NCBI GenBank assembly: GCA_963781195.1
Contig: CAWAEZ010000012.1
Location: forward strand, 124,001-188,000
Reading direction: 5' to 3'
Length of the DNA: 64,000 nt
Source: JAJPKK01 sp963781195
GTDB taxonomy: Bacteria > Pseudomonadota > Alphaproteobacteria > Rhizobiales > Xanthobacteraceae
Of the stretch, positions 26,813 to 34,412 are shown piece after piece (positions within the stretch are counted from its first letter, which is position 1; every line of letters starts with the position of its first letter). Below the pieces are notes generated by a model. The model worked only from the letters and a program-made list of their open reading frames with translations. It had not been told where the DNA came from and made no database searches. The translations under genes were made by a program, and so were the position numbers.

Positions 26813-28710
26813 TGCGGGCTCCGGTGAAGCGCGACGGGGACGGGCTGACGCGCCGCAAGGTGCTGGTGCTCTCCGCGGGCGCGGTCACCGCGAGCGCGCT
26901 CGTCGGCGGCCGGGCCATTGCGGCAGCCGATGCCGAGGACACCGAAGTCCATGGCATCTCCGGCTTCGGCGATCTCAAATATCCCGCCGACTTCCGGCAT
27001 TTCGACTACGTCGCGCCGGACGCGCCGAAGGGCGGCGCCTTCTCGCAGATCGGTTCGAGCCGCCAGTACAATCAGAACTTCCTGACGTTCAATTCGCTCA
27101 ACAGCTACATCCTGCGCGGCGACGCCGCCCAGGGCATGGAGCTCACCTTCGCCACGCTGATGACCTCGGCCGCCGACGAGCCGGACGCGATGTACGGCCT
27201 CGCCGCAAAGTCGGTGCGCATCTCGCCCGACGGGCTCGTCTATCGCTTCGCGCTGCGTCCGGAAGCGCGGTTTCACGACGGCAGCAGGCTCACCGCCCAC
27301 GACGCCGCGTTCTCGCTCAATCTCCTCAAGGAGAAGGGCCACCCCATCATCACGCAGCGGCTGCGCGAGATGGCGAGCGCGGAAGCGACCGACGACGCGA
27401 CGCTCGTGGTGCGCTTCGTCGAGAAGCGCGCGCGCGACGTGCCGCTCTATGTCGCCGGCCTGCCGATCTTCTCGCGCGCCTATTACACCGCGCACAATTT
27501 CGAGGAATCGAACCTCGACATCCCGCTGGGATCGGGGCCCTACAAGGTGGGACGATTCGAGCCCGGCCACTTCATCGAATTGCAGCGCGTGACGGACTGG
27601 TGGGGCGCGGCCCTGCCGGCCAATGTCGGGCAGAACAATTTCGACACCCTGCGCTATGAGTATTATCGCGACCGCGAGGTCGGCTTCGAGGGCTTCACGG
27701 CGAAGAGCTACCTGTTCCGCGAGGAGTTCACCTCGCGCACCTGGGCGACGCGCTACGACTTTCCCGCCATGCGCGACGGCCGCGCCAAGCGCGACGAGCT
27801 TCCCGACGACACGCCTTCCGGCGCGCAAGGCTGGTTCATGAACGTGCGCCGCGCCAAGTTCGCCAATCCGCAGCTGCGCCTCGCGCTGAACTACGCCTTC
27901 GATTTCGAGTGGACCAACAAGTCGATCATGTACGGGTCGTACCTGCGCACCCAGTCGGTGTTCCAGAATTCCGACATGATGGCGAAGGGCCCGCCGGGCG
28001 CCGAGGAGGTCGCGCTGCTCGCGCCGTGGCGCGGCCGGATCCCCGACCAGGTGTTCGGCGAACCGTTCGTTCCGCCGGTGTCCGACGGCTCGGGCCAGGA
28101 TCGCGTGCTGCTGCGCAAGGCCAGCCAGATCCTCGCCGACGCCGGCTTTCCCATCAAGGGCGGCAAGCGGGTCAATGAAAAGGGTGAGCCGATCACCTTC
28201 GAGTTCCTGATCGACGAGCCGACCTTCGAACCGCACCACATGCCGTTCATCAAGAACCTCAAGACGCTCGGCATCGAGGCGACGCTGCGGCTCGTCGACC
28301 CGGTCCAGTACCGCGCCCGCGTCGACGACTTCGATTTCGACGTGACGGTGGACCGCGCCGGCTTCTCCACCATTCCCGGCGATTCGCTGCGGAGCTATTT
28401 CTCGTCGCAGGCGGCGGCGACCAAGGGCTCCCGCAACCTCGCCGGCATTTCCGACCCCGCGATCGACGCGCTGATCGAGAATATCATCGCGGCCAAGACC
28501 CGGCCCGAGCTCGTGACCGCGGCCCGCGCCCTCGATCGCGTGATTCGGTCGGGCTATTACTGGGTGCCGCACTGGTACAAGCCGTCCCACTGGGTGGCCT
28601 ATTGGGACGTGTTCGGACGGCCCGCGACCAAGCCGCGATATTCCAGGGGAATTCCCGAGACGTGGTGGTATGATCGGGACAAGGCAGCCAAGGCCGACAA
28701 GCCGGGATAA
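26812..28710 (+). CDS. yejA: Family 5 extracellular solute-binding protein, YejA-type (second copy)
   Basis: This 632-residue protein is a paralog of the gene just before it. It shares the layout GFGDLKYPADFRHFDYV, FALRPEARFHDGSRLT, and LGSGPYKVGRFEPG, and ends with the family pattern VPHWYKPSHWVAYWD. The signal has twin arginines (TRRKVLVLSAGAV), suggesting Tat export. It starts inside the TAATG junction with the first copy and precedes yejB by about 40 bases. Two diverged binding proteins in one operon probably give the transporter two ligand ranges, an inference. Confidence 0.9.
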   Translation: MRAPVKRDGDGLTRRKVLVLSAGAVTASALVGGRAIAAADAEDTEVHGISGFGDLKYPADFRHFDYVAPDAPKGGAFSQIGSSRQYNQNFLTFNSLNSYILRGDAAQGMELTFATLMTSAADEPDAMYGLAAKSVRISPDGLVYRFALRPEARFHDGSRLTAHDAAFSLNLLKEKGHPIITQRLREMASAEATDDATLVVRFVEKRARDVPLYVAGLPIFSRAYYTAHNFEESNLDIPLGSGPYKVGRFEPGHFIELQRVTDWWGAALPANVGQNNFDTLRYEYYRDREVGFEGFTAKSYLFREEFTSRTWATRYDFPAMRDGRAKRDELPDDTPSGAQGWFMNVRRAKFANPQLRLALNYAFDFEWTNKSIMYGSYLRTQSVFQNSDMMAKGPPGAEEVALLAPWRGRIPDQVFGEPFVPPVSDGSGQDRVLLRKASQILADAGFPIKGGKRVNEKGEPITFEFLIDEPTFEPHHMPFIKNLKTLGIEATLRLVDPVQYRARVDDFDFDVTVDRAGFSTIPGDSLRSYFSSQAAATKGSRNLAGISDPAIDALIENIIAAKTRPELVTAARALDRVIRSGYYWVPHWYKPSHWVAYWDVFGRPATKPRYSRGIPETWWYDRDKAAKADKPG

Positions 28711-28750
28711 CGAGAAGCCGGGAAAACAAACGGGATAACAAAATCGCCCC

Positions 28751-29866
28751 ATGACCGCCTATATCGTTCGCCGCGTCCTGTTCATGATCCCCACCCTGCT
28801 GGGGATCATGCTGGTCGCGTTCGCGGTGGTGCAGTTCGCGCCGGGCGGGCCGGTCGAGCGGGTGATCGCGCAGCTTTCGGGCGCCGACACCGGGGCGACC
28901 TCGCGCATCTCCGGCTCCGCCGGCGGCGACTTCGGTTCCCGCGGCCAGATGCAGGGCGCGTCGCAACTCGACGCCGCGAACTCGAAATACCGCGGCGCCC
29001 AGGGTCTCGACCCCGAATTCATCAAGCGCCTGGAAAAGCAGTTCGGCTTCGACAAGCCGGCCTACCAGCGCTTCCTCATCATGCTGTGGAACTACGCGAC
29101 GTTCGATTTCGGCAAGAGCTATTTCCGTGACGTCAGCGTTCTGCAGCTGATCAAGGAGAAGCTCCCGGTCTCGGTGTCGCTCGGGTTGTGGACCACGCTG
29201 CTCACCTATCTCATCTCGATTCCGCTGGGCATCAAGAAGGCGATCTCGGACGGCTCGCCGTTCGACGTGTGGACGTCGGGCGCCGTCATCATCGGCAACG
29301 CCATCCCCGGCTTCCTGTTCGCGGTGTTCCTGATCGTGCTGTTCGCCGGCGGCTCGTTCCTGGACTGGTTTCCGTTGCGAGGGCTGACCTCCGACAACTG
29401 GTCGACGCTGCCGTGGTACGGAAAGATCCTCGACTATTTCTGGCACCTCACGCTGCCGCTGTTCGCGATGGGCGTCGGCGCCTTCGCGACGATGACGATC
29501 TTCACCAAGAACTGCTTCCTCGACGAGGTGCGCAAGCAGTACGTGCTGACCGCGCGCGCCAAGGGCTGCAACGACCGCCAGGTCCTCTACGGCCACATCT
29601 TCCGCAACGCGATGCTGCTGATCATCGCCGGATTTCCCGGCGCCTTCGTGCGCGTGTTCTTCACCGGCGCCCTGCTGATCGAGACCATCTTCTCGCTCGA
29701 CGGCCTCGGCCTGCTCAGCTTCGAGAGCGTGCTCAACCGCGACTATCCCGTGGTGTTCGCGACGCTCTACATCTTTTCGCTGCTCGGCCTCGTGATCAAC
29801 CTGCTCTCGGACCTCACCTACACCTGGGTCGACCCGCGGATCGATTTCGAAACCCGGGAGGTGTGA
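28751..29866 (+). CDS. yejB: Microcin-C/peptide ABC transporter permease YejB-like
   Basis: The 371-residue permease starts TAYIVRRVLFMIPTLLGIML, typical of DppB/OppB/YejB. A long periplasmic insertion follows (about residues 45-95) that is characteristic of YejB, then five further membrane segments. The EAA loop lies around VLTARAKGCNDRQVLYGHIF, where the ATPase docks. It ends 1 base before the GTG of yejE. With YejE it forms the inner-membrane path for ligands bound by the two upstream binding proteins. Confidence 0.92.
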   Translation: MTAYIVRRVLFMIPTLLGIMLVAFAVVQFAPGGPVERVIAQLSGADTGATSRISGSAGGDFGSRGQMQGASQLDAANSKYRGAQGLDPEFIKRLEKQFGFDKPAYQRFLIMLWNYATFDFGKSYFRDVSVLQLIKEKLPVSVSLGLWTTLLTYLISIPLGIKKAISDGSPFDVWTSGAVIIGNAIPGFLFAVFLIVLFAGGSFLDWFPLRGLTSDNWSTLPWYGKILDYFWHLTLPLFAMGVGAFATMTIFTKNCFLDEVRKQYVLTARAKGCNDRQVLYGHIFRNAMLLIIAGFPGAFVRVFFTGALLIETIFSLDGLGLLSFESVLNRDYPVVFATLYIFSLLGLVINLLSDLTYTWVDPRIDFETREV

Positions 29867-29867
29867 C

Positions 29868-31082
29868 GTGGACGATCGCACCGCCACCGCGTCCGGCACC
29901 CTCCCCCCGCCTGCGGTGCCCCCGCCTGCGGTCACCGCGGCGCCGGCTGCTCCCGCCGCGCCCGTCCACAGGCCGCGCAGCCGTTTCGCGCTGACGCCGA
30001 TCAACCTGCGGCGATGGCAGAACTTCAAGGCGAACCGCCGCGGCTACTGGTCGTTGTGGCTCTTCCTGGTGCTGTTCGTCTGTTCGCTCGGGGCCGAATT
30101 CATCGCCAACGATAAGCCGTTCTACGTCAACTTCGAAGGCAAGTCGTTCTTCCCGGCGCTGATCGACTATCCGGAAACGGCCTTCGGCGGCGACTTCGAG
30201 ACCGGCGCGGATTATCGCGACCCCTACCTGCAGAAGCTGATCGCGGAGAAGGGCGGCTTCATGCTGTGGCCGCCGATCCGCTACTCCTACAACACCCACA
30301 ATCTCGACCTGCCGACGCCGGCGCCGTCGCCGCCGACCTGGCTGCTCACCGAGGCGCAGTGCAAGGAGGTGGTCGAGCGCAAGCATTTCAAAAGCTGCAG
30401 CGACCTCGAATACAATTGGCTCGGCACCGACGACCAGGGCCGCGACGTGGTCGCCCGCATGATCTACGGCTTCCGCATCTCGGTGCTGTTCGGCCTCATC
30501 CTGACCGTCATCTCGTCGGTGATCGGCGTCGCCGCCGGCGCCGTGCAGGGCTATTTCGGCGGCTGGACCGATCTCCTGTTCCAGCGCTTCATCGAGATCT
30601 GGACCTCGATTCCCGAGCTCTATTTGCTGCTCATCATTTCCTCGGTGCTGGTGCCCGGATTCTTCATCCTGCTCGGCATCCTGCTGATGTTCTCGTGGGT
30701 GTCGCTCGTCGGCCTGGTGCGCGCCGAGTTCCTGCGCGGGCGCAATTTCGAATACATCCAGGCGGCGCGCGCCCTCGGCGTGTCCAACCGCGTCATCATG
30801 TTCCGCCACCTGCTGCCCAATGCCATGGTGGCGACCATGACGATGCTGCCGTTCGTGCTGTCGGGCTCGGTGATGTCGCTCACCGCCCTCGACTTCCTCG
30901 GCTTCGGCCTGCCGCCGGGCTCGCCCTCGCTCGGCGAACTGCTGCAGCAGGGCAAGTCGAACATCCAGGCGCCGTGGCTCGGACTCACCGGCTTCTTCAC
31001 CGTCGCGACCATGATGTCGCTTCTGATCTTCGTCGGCGAAGGCATCCGCGACGCCTTCGATCCCCGCAAGACTTTCCAGTGA
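29868..31082 (+). CDS. yejE: Microcin-C/peptide ABC transporter permease YejE-like
   Basis: The 404-residue permease has a Pro/Ala-rich cytoplasmic start, a first membrane segment (SLWLFLVLFVCSLGAEFI), a long periplasmic loop typical of YejE with the stretch NWLGTDDQGRDVVARMIYG, and the permease domain with EAA loop EYIQAARALGVSNRVIMFRH. The start is GTG at 29868 behind CGGGAGG; no ATG fits better. It is the second subunit of the channel and sits between yejB and the ATPase gene. Confidence 0.92.
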   Translation: MDDRTATASGTLPPPAVPPPAVTAAPAAPAAPVHRPRSRFALTPINLRRWQNFKANRRGYWSLWLFLVLFVCSLGAEFIANDKPFYVNFEGKSFFPALIDYPETAFGGDFETGADYRDPYLQKLIAEKGGFMLWPPIRYSYNTHNLDLPTPAPSPPTWLLTEAQCKEVVERKHFKSCSDLEYNWLGTDDQGRDVVARMIYGFRISVLFGLILTVISSVIGVAAGAVQGYFGGWTDLLFQRFIEIWTSIPELYLLLIISSVLVPGFFILLGILLMFSWVSLVGLVRAEFLRGRNFEYIQAARALGVSNRVIMFRHLLPNAMVATMTMLPFVLSGSVMSLTALDFLGFGLPPGSPSLGELLQQGKSNIQAPWLGLTGFFTVATMMSLLIFVGEGIRDAFDPRKTFQ

Positions 31083-31145
31083 ACGAGACTTTGAACGAGA
31101 CGTTCAAGCATCGAGCTTTCCCCTGAAGCCGCGGGACCCAACAGA

Positions 31146-32789
31146 GTGAACATGGACGCATCGGCCTCACCCCTGCTCTCGGTCCGCGATCTGTCGGTGG
31201 CGTTTCGCCAGGGCGGTCGCGAGACCCTCGCGGTCGACCGCGTCTCGTTCGACATCAAGAAGGGCGAGACGCTCGCGCTGGTGGGCGAATCCGGATCCGG
31301 AAAGTCGGTCACCGCGCTGTCGATCATGCGGCTGTTGCCCTACCCGTCGGCGTCCCACCCCTCGGGCGCCATCCTCTTCAAAGGGCAGGACCTGATGCGC
31401 CTCTCCGAGCGAGAGATCAGGCGCCACCGCGGCTCCGACGTGACGATCGTGTTCCAGGAGCCGATGACGTCGCTCAACCCGCTCCACACCATCGAGAAGC
31501 AGCTCGCCGAGATCATGCTGCTGCACGGCGGCCTCACCGGCAAGGCGGCGCGCACGCGCATCGTCGAGCTGCTGACCCTGTGCGGCATTCCCGATCCGGA
31601 GAGCCGGCTGCAGAGCTATCCGCACCAGCTTTCGGGCGGCCAGCGCCAGCGCGTGATGATCGCCATGGCGCTCGCCAACGAGCCCGACCTGCTGATCGCC
31701 GACGAGCCGACGACCGCGCTCGATGTCACCGTGCAGGCGCAGATCCTCGAGCTGCTCAAGGAGCTGCAGTCGCGGCTCGGCATGGCGATCCTGTTCATCA
31801 CCCACGACCTCGGGATCGTGCGCAGGATCGCCGACCGGCTGTGCGTGATGAAGCAGGGCAAGATCGTGGAGCACGGCACCGTCGAGGAGGTGTTCAAGGC
31901 GCCGCAGCATCCCTACACCCGCGCCCTGCTCGCCGCCGAACCCAAGGTGCAGCCGGCGCCGCTCAACCCGCAGGGCGACGTCATCATCCGCACCGACGAC
32001 ATCAAGGTGTGGTTTCCGATCAAGCGCGGCGTGCTGCGCAAAGTCGTCGGCCACATCAAGGCGGTCGACGGGGTGAGCATCGACGTGCGACGCGGCGAGA
32101 CGCTGGGGATCGTCGGCGAATCCGGTTCCGGCAAGACGACGCTCGGGCTCGCGATCCTGCGCCTGATCTCGTCGAACGGTCCCATCGTGTTCCTCGGCCA
32201 CGACCTGCAGGGGCTGAAGTTCAAGGAAATGCGCCCGTTCCGGCGTGACATGCAGATCGTGTTCCAGGACCCCTACGGATCGCTGAGCCCGCGCATGTCG
32301 GTCGCCGACATCATCGCCGAGGGGCTGCAGGTGCATCAGCCCGCCCTCGACGAGGCCGGGCGCGAGGACCGTGTGATCCGCGCGCTGGTCGAGGTCGGTC
32401 TCGATCCGGAGACCCGGTTCCGCTATCCGCATGAATTCTCCGGCGGCCAGCGCCAGCGCATTGCGGTGGCGCGCGCGGTGGTGCTGGAGCCGACCTTCGT
32501 CGTTCTCGACGAGCCGACCAGCGCGCTCGACATGCTGATCCAGTCGCAGATCGTCGACCTCCTGCGCGACCTGCAGCACCGCAAGGACCTCACCTACCTG
32601 TTCATTTCCCACGACCTGCGGGTGGTGGCGGCGCTCGCCAGCAAGCTCATCGTGATGCGCCACGGCAAGGTGGTCGAGGCCGGTGCCGCGGCGGATGTTT
32701 TCAAGGCGCCGAAAAGCCCTTATACGAGGGCGCTGTTTGCCGCCGCCTTCAATCTCGAGACCGCCGCCGAGGGCGTGGTCGCGCAATAG
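31146..32789 (+). CDS. yejF: Dual ATP-binding protein YejF-like
   Basis: The 547-residue protein contains two ABC ATPase halves. The first has Walker A GESGSGKSVT, signature LSGGQRQRVMIAM and Walker B LLIADEPTTALDV; the second has GESGSGKTTL, FSGGQRQRIAVAR and FVVLDEPTSALDM. It powers YejBE transport. The fused form is typical of YejF, in contrast to OppD and OppF as separate proteins. The start is GTG at 31146 or ATG at 31152; neither has a clear ribosome site. It closes the operon; 79 bases follow before the next gene. Confidence 0.94.
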   Translation: MNMDASASPLLSVRDLSVAFRQGGRETLAVDRVSFDIKKGETLALVGESGSGKSVTALSIMRLLPYPSASHPSGAILFKGQDLMRLSEREIRRHRGSDVTIVFQEPMTSLNPLHTIEKQLAEIMLLHGGLTGKAARTRIVELLTLCGIPDPESRLQSYPHQLSGGQRQRVMIAMALANEPDLLIADEPTTALDVTVQAQILELLKELQSRLGMAILFITHDLGIVRRIADRLCVMKQGKIVEHGTVEEVFKAPQHPYTRALLAAEPKVQPAPLNPQGDVIIRTDDIKVWFPIKRGVLRKVVGHIKAVDGVSIDVRRGETLGIVGESGSGKTTLGLAILRLISSNGPIVFLGHDLQGLKFKEMRPFRRDMQIVFQDPYGSLSPRMSVADIIAEGLQVHQPALDEAGREDRVIRALVEVGLDPETRFRYPHEFSGGQRQRIAVARAVVLEPTFVVLDEPTSALDMLIQSQIVDLLRDLQHRKDLTYLFISHDLRVVAALASKLIVMRHGKVVEAGAAADVFKAPKSPYTRALFAAAFNLETAAEGVVAQ

Positions 32790-32868
32790 CCGCGTCGAAC
32801 ATCCGTTCGAGTCCCGCGAAGCTGCCGAATCCACAGAAAGCCAACGCGGTCTGCCGTTGTGAGGGCCA

Positions 32869-33843
32869 ATGATCGTCGATACCCACGCCCATCTCGTACC
32901 GCCGGATCTTCTCGACACCATCCGCCGCGACCGGGCGCGATTTCCCTCGCTGCGCCTCATCGAGGAGGGCGGCCTCGCCTTCGCCTTTGCCGGGGGCAAG
33001 CCGACGCGCCCCGTCTCCAAGCCGCTGAGCGACATTCCCGGCCGCCTCGCCTGGATGAAGCAACAGGGCATCGACCGCCAGGTGTGCGGCGGCTGGGTCG
33101 ACATGTTCGGCTATGAGCTGCCGGCCGCCGAAGGCGAGGCCTGGAGCCGGATGATCAACGACGCCATGGTCGCGGCGAGAAAGGCCGAGCCGGCTCTCGT
33201 CCCGCTCGCCACCGTGCCGCTGCAGGACGGCGCGCGTGCCGCCGCCGTGCTCAAAAGCGCCGTCGCCGCGGGGTGCCCGGGCGCCATGATCGGGACCCTG
33301 CCGCGCGGCATCGGCAGCGTGCTCGACACTGCCGACCTCGATGCCTTCTGGGCGGCGGCCGACGACCTCGGCGCCGCGGTTCATATCCACCCGAGCTTTG
33401 ATTCCGGCGACGCCCGCACCCACGACTACGGCATGCAGAATGCGGTCGGCCGCATCACCGACGCCATGGTCGCGGTGGGGCGGCTGATCTACAGCGGCCA
33501 CGTCGCGCGCTACAAGAACGTCAAGTTCATCGCCCCCATGGGCAGCGTCGGGCTGCCATTCCTGGTCGGCCGGCTGCAGCGCAATTTCGAGCTGACGCCG
33601 GGGCTCGGCGATCCGGCCGAGGCGCTGTCGCGGCTCTACACCGACACCGTGCTGCATGATCCGCGCGTGCTGCGTTTCGTCATCGATGTCGTCGGCGGCG
33701 ACCGCATCATGATGGGCTCGGACATGCCGTTCCCGATCGGCGACCTCGCCCCGACCAGGATCGTCGCCGCGAGCGGCGTCGATGCCGCCACCGCGGGCCG
33801 GATCAATGGCGGCCTCGCCGCCGAATTGTTCCGGCTCCACTGA
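32869..33843 (+). CDS. Metal-dependent amidohydrolase of the ACMSD type
   Basis: The 324-residue product starts with the metal-binding DTHAHLVP (His-x-His), has a further histidine in AAVHIHPSF, and ends with the catalytic aspartate in MMGSDMPFP. This is the amidohydrolase-2 group, which includes aminocarboxymuconate-semialdehyde decarboxylase and several aromatic-acid decarboxylases. The exact reaction is not evident. It begins 79 bases after yejF and ends 8 bases before gmhB, but neither neighbour gives a clear pathway. Confidence 0.82.
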   Translation: MIVDTHAHLVPPDLLDTIRRDRARFPSLRLIEEGGLAFAFAGGKPTRPVSKPLSDIPGRLAWMKQQGIDRQVCGGWVDMFGYELPAAEGEAWSRMINDAMVAARKAEPALVPLATVPLQDGARAAAVLKSAVAAGCPGAMIGTLPRGIGSVLDTADLDAFWAAADDLGAAVHIHPSFDSGDARTHDYGMQNAVGRITDAMVAVGRLIYSGHVARYKNVKFIAPMGSVGLPFLVGRLQRNFELTPGLGDPAEALSRLYTDTVLHDPRVLRFVIDVVGGDRIMMGSDMPFPIGDLAPTRIVAASGVDAATAGRINGGLAAELFRLH

Positions 33844-33851
33844 GCGACCGG

Positions 33852-34412
33852 ATGGACGGGACCACGCGATCGTCCGGGGCGCCGTCGCGACCCGCGATGT
33901 TGCGGCCCGCGGTGTTCCTGGATCGCGACGGGACGCTCAACGAGGACACCGGCTACGTCCATCGCTGGGCCGACTTCCACTGGCTTTCCGGCGCCAAGGC
34001 TGCGATCCGTCGGCTCAATGACGCGGGCGTCCTCGTGTTCGTAGTGACGAACCAGTCCGGCGTCGCGCGCGGCCTGTTCGGCGAGGACGCGGTGACGGCG
34101 CTGCACGAAAAGATGCGGGAGGACCTGCGCACCGTCGGCGCGGGGATCGACGACTTCCGCTATTGCCCGCACCATCCCGACATCGGGGTCGCCCCCTATC
34201 GGCGCGTCTGCGCCTGCCGCAAGCCCGCTCCCGGGATGATCCTCGACCTCATCGCACAATGGCCGGTCGATGCTGCGGCGAGCGTGATGGTCGGCGACAG
34301 GGAGAGCGACGCGCAAGCCGGCCGCGCCGCCGGCATCGCCGCGGAAGTCGTACCGGGCGGCGGGCTGGAACGCTTCGTCGAACGCTTCCTCATTCCAGGT
34401 GGCCACGGCTAG
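33852..34412 (+). CDS. gmhB: D-glycero-beta-D-manno-heptose-1,7-bisphosphate 7-phosphatase GmhB-like
   Basis: The 186-residue HAD-IIIA phosphatase has the nucleophile motif FLDRDGTLNED, VVTNQSGVARG, the zinc-binding set CPHHP and CACRKP, and the acid motif MVGDRESDAQAG. GmhB removes the C7 phosphate during ADP-heptose synthesis for lipopolysaccharide core. The related histidinol phosphatase is less likely without his genes nearby. An internal ATG at 33897 is an alternative start. The gene borders the low-GC insert on its downstream side. Confidence 0.82.
   Translation: MDGTTRSSGAPSRPAMLRPAVFLDRDGTLNEDTGYVHRWADFHWLSGAKAAIRRLNDAGVLVFVVTNQSGVARGLFGEDAVTALHEKMREDLRTVGAGIDDFRYCPHHPDIGVAPYRRVCACRKPAPGMILDLIAQWPVDAAASVMVGDRESDAQAGRAAGIAAEVVPGGGLERFVERFLIPGGHG

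Noticed and set aside
24755..28752. Very long open frames of about 650 codons on the minus strand opposite the two yejA genes
   Set aside because: They follow the third-base GC bias of the plus-strand genes, contain no family motifs, and are rich in Arg, Val, Asp and Gly as expected of antisense frames.
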